From CAWCDJ01 sp963836015 (lineage in GTDB: Bacteria; Acidobacteriota; Terriglobia; Bryobacterales; Bryobacteraceae), in assembly GCA_963836015.1 (NCBI GenBank), contig CAWIIF010000011.1, positions 124,001 to 188,000 of the forward strand: DNA of 64,000 nt, read 5' to 3'. Within the stretch, counting starts at the first letter, position 1, and the number at the start of each line of letters is the position of its first letter. The position numbers were made by a program, and so were the translations under genes. A model generated the notes under the pieces. It did not search any database and was not told the DNA's origin. It saw nothing but the letters and a program-made list of their open reading frames with translations. Positions 62,134 to 64,000 of this stretch are shown piece after piece.

Positions 62134-63729
62134 GTGTTCCGATCGAATTTCGCCGCTTCTTGCCTGCTTGTCTCTGTCCTACCGTTACTGACCGTCCCAA
62201 CGGCTTCCGCTCAACGGAGAGGACCCACCGAGCCGAATGCCGCTCCGGCCGCCGCCGAAGCGAGACCTCTACCGATTCCGCCGGAGACATCGTCGGCCAC
62301 CGACCACGATATGACTCTGGACGGCAAACCCATCCGGTATACCGCGACAGCGGGAACGCTACTCATCGATGGCGCCGATGAGCAGCCCATTGGCAGCATC
62401 TTTTATGTGGCTTACACGATGCGCGGCGTCACCGATCCGCGGACACGTCCGCTCACATTCCTGTACAACGGCGGTCCGGGTTCGGCCAGCATGTGGCTGC
62501 ACATGGGGTCGGTAGGCCCCGTGCGCGTCGTGACGAGCAGTCCGGAGGCGACCGGCGCCGCACCTTACCAACTGGTGCCGAACCAATACACGCTGCTGGA
62601 CAAATCCGACCTGGTATTCATAGATGCCCCGGGCACCGGTTATTCGAGGGCGGTGGGCAAGGGGACGATGCGGGACTTCGCCGGCACCGACGAGGACGCC
62701 CAGGCATTCGCCAAGTTTATCGAACGATACGTGAGCGTGAATCACCGGTGGAACTCGCCGAAATTCCTGTTCGGCGAATCGTACGGCACGACCCGCTCGG
62801 CGGTGCTGGTGGACGTGCTCCAGAACGCGGGGATGTCGTTCAACGGCGTGGTGCTGATGTCGACCATCCTGAACTATTACTCCCACGCGCCCGGAAGCGA
62901 CACGGAATACATCGGGTACCTGCCCTCGTATGCGGCGATCGCGTGGCACTACGAGAAGACCTCGCACAAGGGCAAGGATGAGAAGGCCTACCTCGATGAA
63001 GTTCGCGCCTTTGCCCGCGGGCCGTACGCGGAGGCGCTGGCCCAGGGCGACAAGCTGCCGCAGGCGCAGGCGGACGCGATCGCCTCCAAGCTGGCGGGCT
63101 ACACCGGGCTGAGCGTGCAGTATCTGAAAGAGGCCAACCTGCGGGTCAGCCCCACGCGGTTCCGGAAGGAACTGTTGCGGGACCAGCGCATGATCCTGGG
63201 CCGCTACGACGCGCGTTTCGAAGGCACCGACGTGGATGCGGCAGGCGAGAATCCGGGCTACGATCCCTCGAGCACGGGTATCACGGGCGCATTCGTGACG
63301 GCGTTCCACGACTACCTGGATCGCGAGCTGAAGTACACATCGAAGGAGACGTACTATCCCAGCGGGCCGAACGTGAACCAGACCTGGGATCACTCCCACC
63401 GGCTCGGCGCCGCCGGGGGAGGCGGAGGCGGTGGACGCGGCGCCGCACAGGCGATGCGCGAGCCATATGTGGCCGGCGACCTGGCGGATGCGATCCGCAA
63501 GAATCCGCGGCTGAGAGTATTCTCAGCCAACGGGCTGTTCGACCTGGCCACGCCGTTCTTCATCACCGAGTACGACCTGGCGCACATGCAACTGGATCCC
63601 AAGCTGCGCGGGAATGTTCATTTCGGATATTACCCGTCGGGTCATATGATCTACCTGAACGTGGATGCTCTGAAGCAGTTGAAGACCGACCTGGCGGGAT
63701 TCTACACGACCGCGGAAGGAGGGGAATAG
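62134..63729 (+). CDS. Exported S10-family serine carboxypeptidase
   Basis: 531 aa. GTG at 62134 is preceded by AGGAG; signal peptide ends near TASAQ. Serine carboxypeptidase fold: FLYNGGPGSASMW (oxyanion), FLFGESYGTTRS (nucleophile Ser in GESYG), D in LFDLAT, and H in PSGHMIYL. Insert of Gly residues (AGGGGGGGRG) in a loop. Acts outside the cytoplasm on C-terminal residues of peptides. Three bases upstream of a PfpI-type gene. Confidence 0.9.
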   Translation: MFRSNFAASCLLVSVLPLLTVPTASAQRRGPTEPNAAPAAAEARPLPIPPETSSATDHDMTLDGKPIRYTATAGTLLIDGADEQPIGSIFYVAYTMRGVTDPRTRPLTFLYNGGPGSASMWLHMGSVGPVRVVTSSPEATGAAPYQLVPNQYTLLDKSDLVFIDAPGTGYSRAVGKGTMRDFAGTDEDAQAFAKFIERYVSVNHRWNSPKFLFGESYGTTRSAVLVDVLQNAGMSFNGVVLMSTILNYYSHAPGSDTEYIGYLPSYAAIAWHYEKTSHKGKDEKAYLDEVRAFARGPYAEALAQGDKLPQAQADAIASKLAGYTGLSVQYLKEANLRVSPTRFRKELLRDQRMILGRYDARFEGTDVDAAGENPGYDPSSTGITGAFVTAFHDYLDRELKYTSKETYYPSGPNVNQTWDHSHRLGAAGGGGGGGRGAAQAMREPYVAGDLADAIRKNPRLRVFSANGLFDLATPFFITEYDLAHMQLDPKLRGNVHFGYYPSGHMIYLNVDALKQLKTDLAGFYTTAEGGE

Positions 63730-63732
63730 GCT

Positions 63733-64000
63733 ATGGATCTCAACGGAAAGAAAATCGCGATCCTGGTGGACACGCTGTACCAGGAAATGGAAGTCTGGTA
63801 TCCGCTGTTCCGCTTTCAGGAGGCCGGCGCCACGGTGGTGACGGTAGGGGCGAAGGCCGGCGAGACTTACGGCAGCAAATTGGGATATCCGGTGAAGTGC
63901 CAGCTTTCGTATGAGGAAGCGAACGCCACGGATTTCGACGGCGTGATCGTGCCGGGAGGGTACGCGCCGGATCACATCCGCCGCCATGCGAAGGCGAACC
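63733..64000 (+). CDS. DJ-1/PfpI-family protein, partial
   Basis: N-terminal 89 residues; the gene runs past the right edge. The Rossmann-like start KKIAILVDTLYQEMEVWYPLF includes the conserved Glu region, and FDGVIVPGGYAPDHIRR precedes the nucleophile elbow, which is outside the window. May be a protease/glyoxalase-like or chaperone (PfpI/YhbO). Starts three bases after the S10 peptidase stop, so co-transcribed. Confidence 0.85.
   Translation, partial: MDLNGKKIAILVDTLYQEMEVWYPLFRFQEAGATVVTVGAKAGETYGSKLGYPVKCQLSYEEANATDFDGVIVPGGYAPDHIRRHAKAN

Overview
The window reads as a chromosomal segment of a high-GC Gram-negative soil bacterium, most likely an acidobacterium of the Solibacter/Bryobacter type. 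This rests on inference from gene content: a reaction-centre-type c cytochrome with a reporter-like C-terminal domain, many secreted or lipobox-bearing proteins of unknown function, a double ThyX, Omp85 and other outer-membrane components, and extensive multiheme cytochromes. No rRNA, tRNA, CRISPR array, insertion sequence or prophage is visible, and nearly all DNA is coding with short gaps (longest about 274 bases).

Layout. 1-6.5 kb: a cut-off pcm gene, an NAD-type isocitrate dehydrogenase, and a minus-strand operon in which an Omp85-like barrel, a Tat-exported protein, an NtrY-type kinase and an NtrX-type regulator overlap end to start (the regulator carries a one-base frameshift). 6-18 kb: an RRM protein, a catalytically degenerate enoyl-CoA hydratase homologue, galU with a membrane glycosyltransferase, a YprB-type nuclease, a di-heme cytochrome, secreted proteins, a CPBP protease, a Tat-exported metallo-hydrolase and an amidohydrolase. 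18-22 kb: gap and rpsO-pnp, with clear facing terminators. 22-34 kb: acyltransferase, amidase, CbiX, CBS and YkgJ proteins, a five-gene operon containing an orphan sensor kinase and an M24 peptidase, then murQ-murA and a rhodanese.

34-40.3 kb is the most interesting region: seven minus-strand genes encoding a mono-heme protein, a receiver-like protein, a protein with a duplicated four-cysteine motif, a small membrane protein, a nine-heme protein joined to a b-type cytochrome, and a NapC-like hexaheme protein. They follow a textbook sigma-54 (-24/-12) promoter and are divergent from a gene for a sigma-54 activator whose PAS domain carries a cysteine cluster. I infer a redox-regulated electron-transfer operon.

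40-53 kb: secreted proteins, divergent thyX/dut separated by only 17 bases, ion antiporters, and a two-gene ATP-driven activase / dehydratase-like system (BadF-HgdC plus DUF2229/HgdB-like). 53-64 kb: glycogen phosphorylase, a lytic transglycosylase, a perR-phhB-ahpC-ahpD peroxide operon with Fur-family boxes, a second amidohydrolase, an aldo/keto reductase, a second RRM protein, an S10 peptidase and the start of a PfpI/DJ-1 protein.

A recurring theme is -10 hexamers placed only 3 to 12 bases before start codons (icd, galU, an amidohydrolase, murQ, thyX, dut, perR), which suggests leaderless transcripts. Two apparent frameshifts (regulator near 2145, cytochrome near 36225) could be sequencing or assembly errors.
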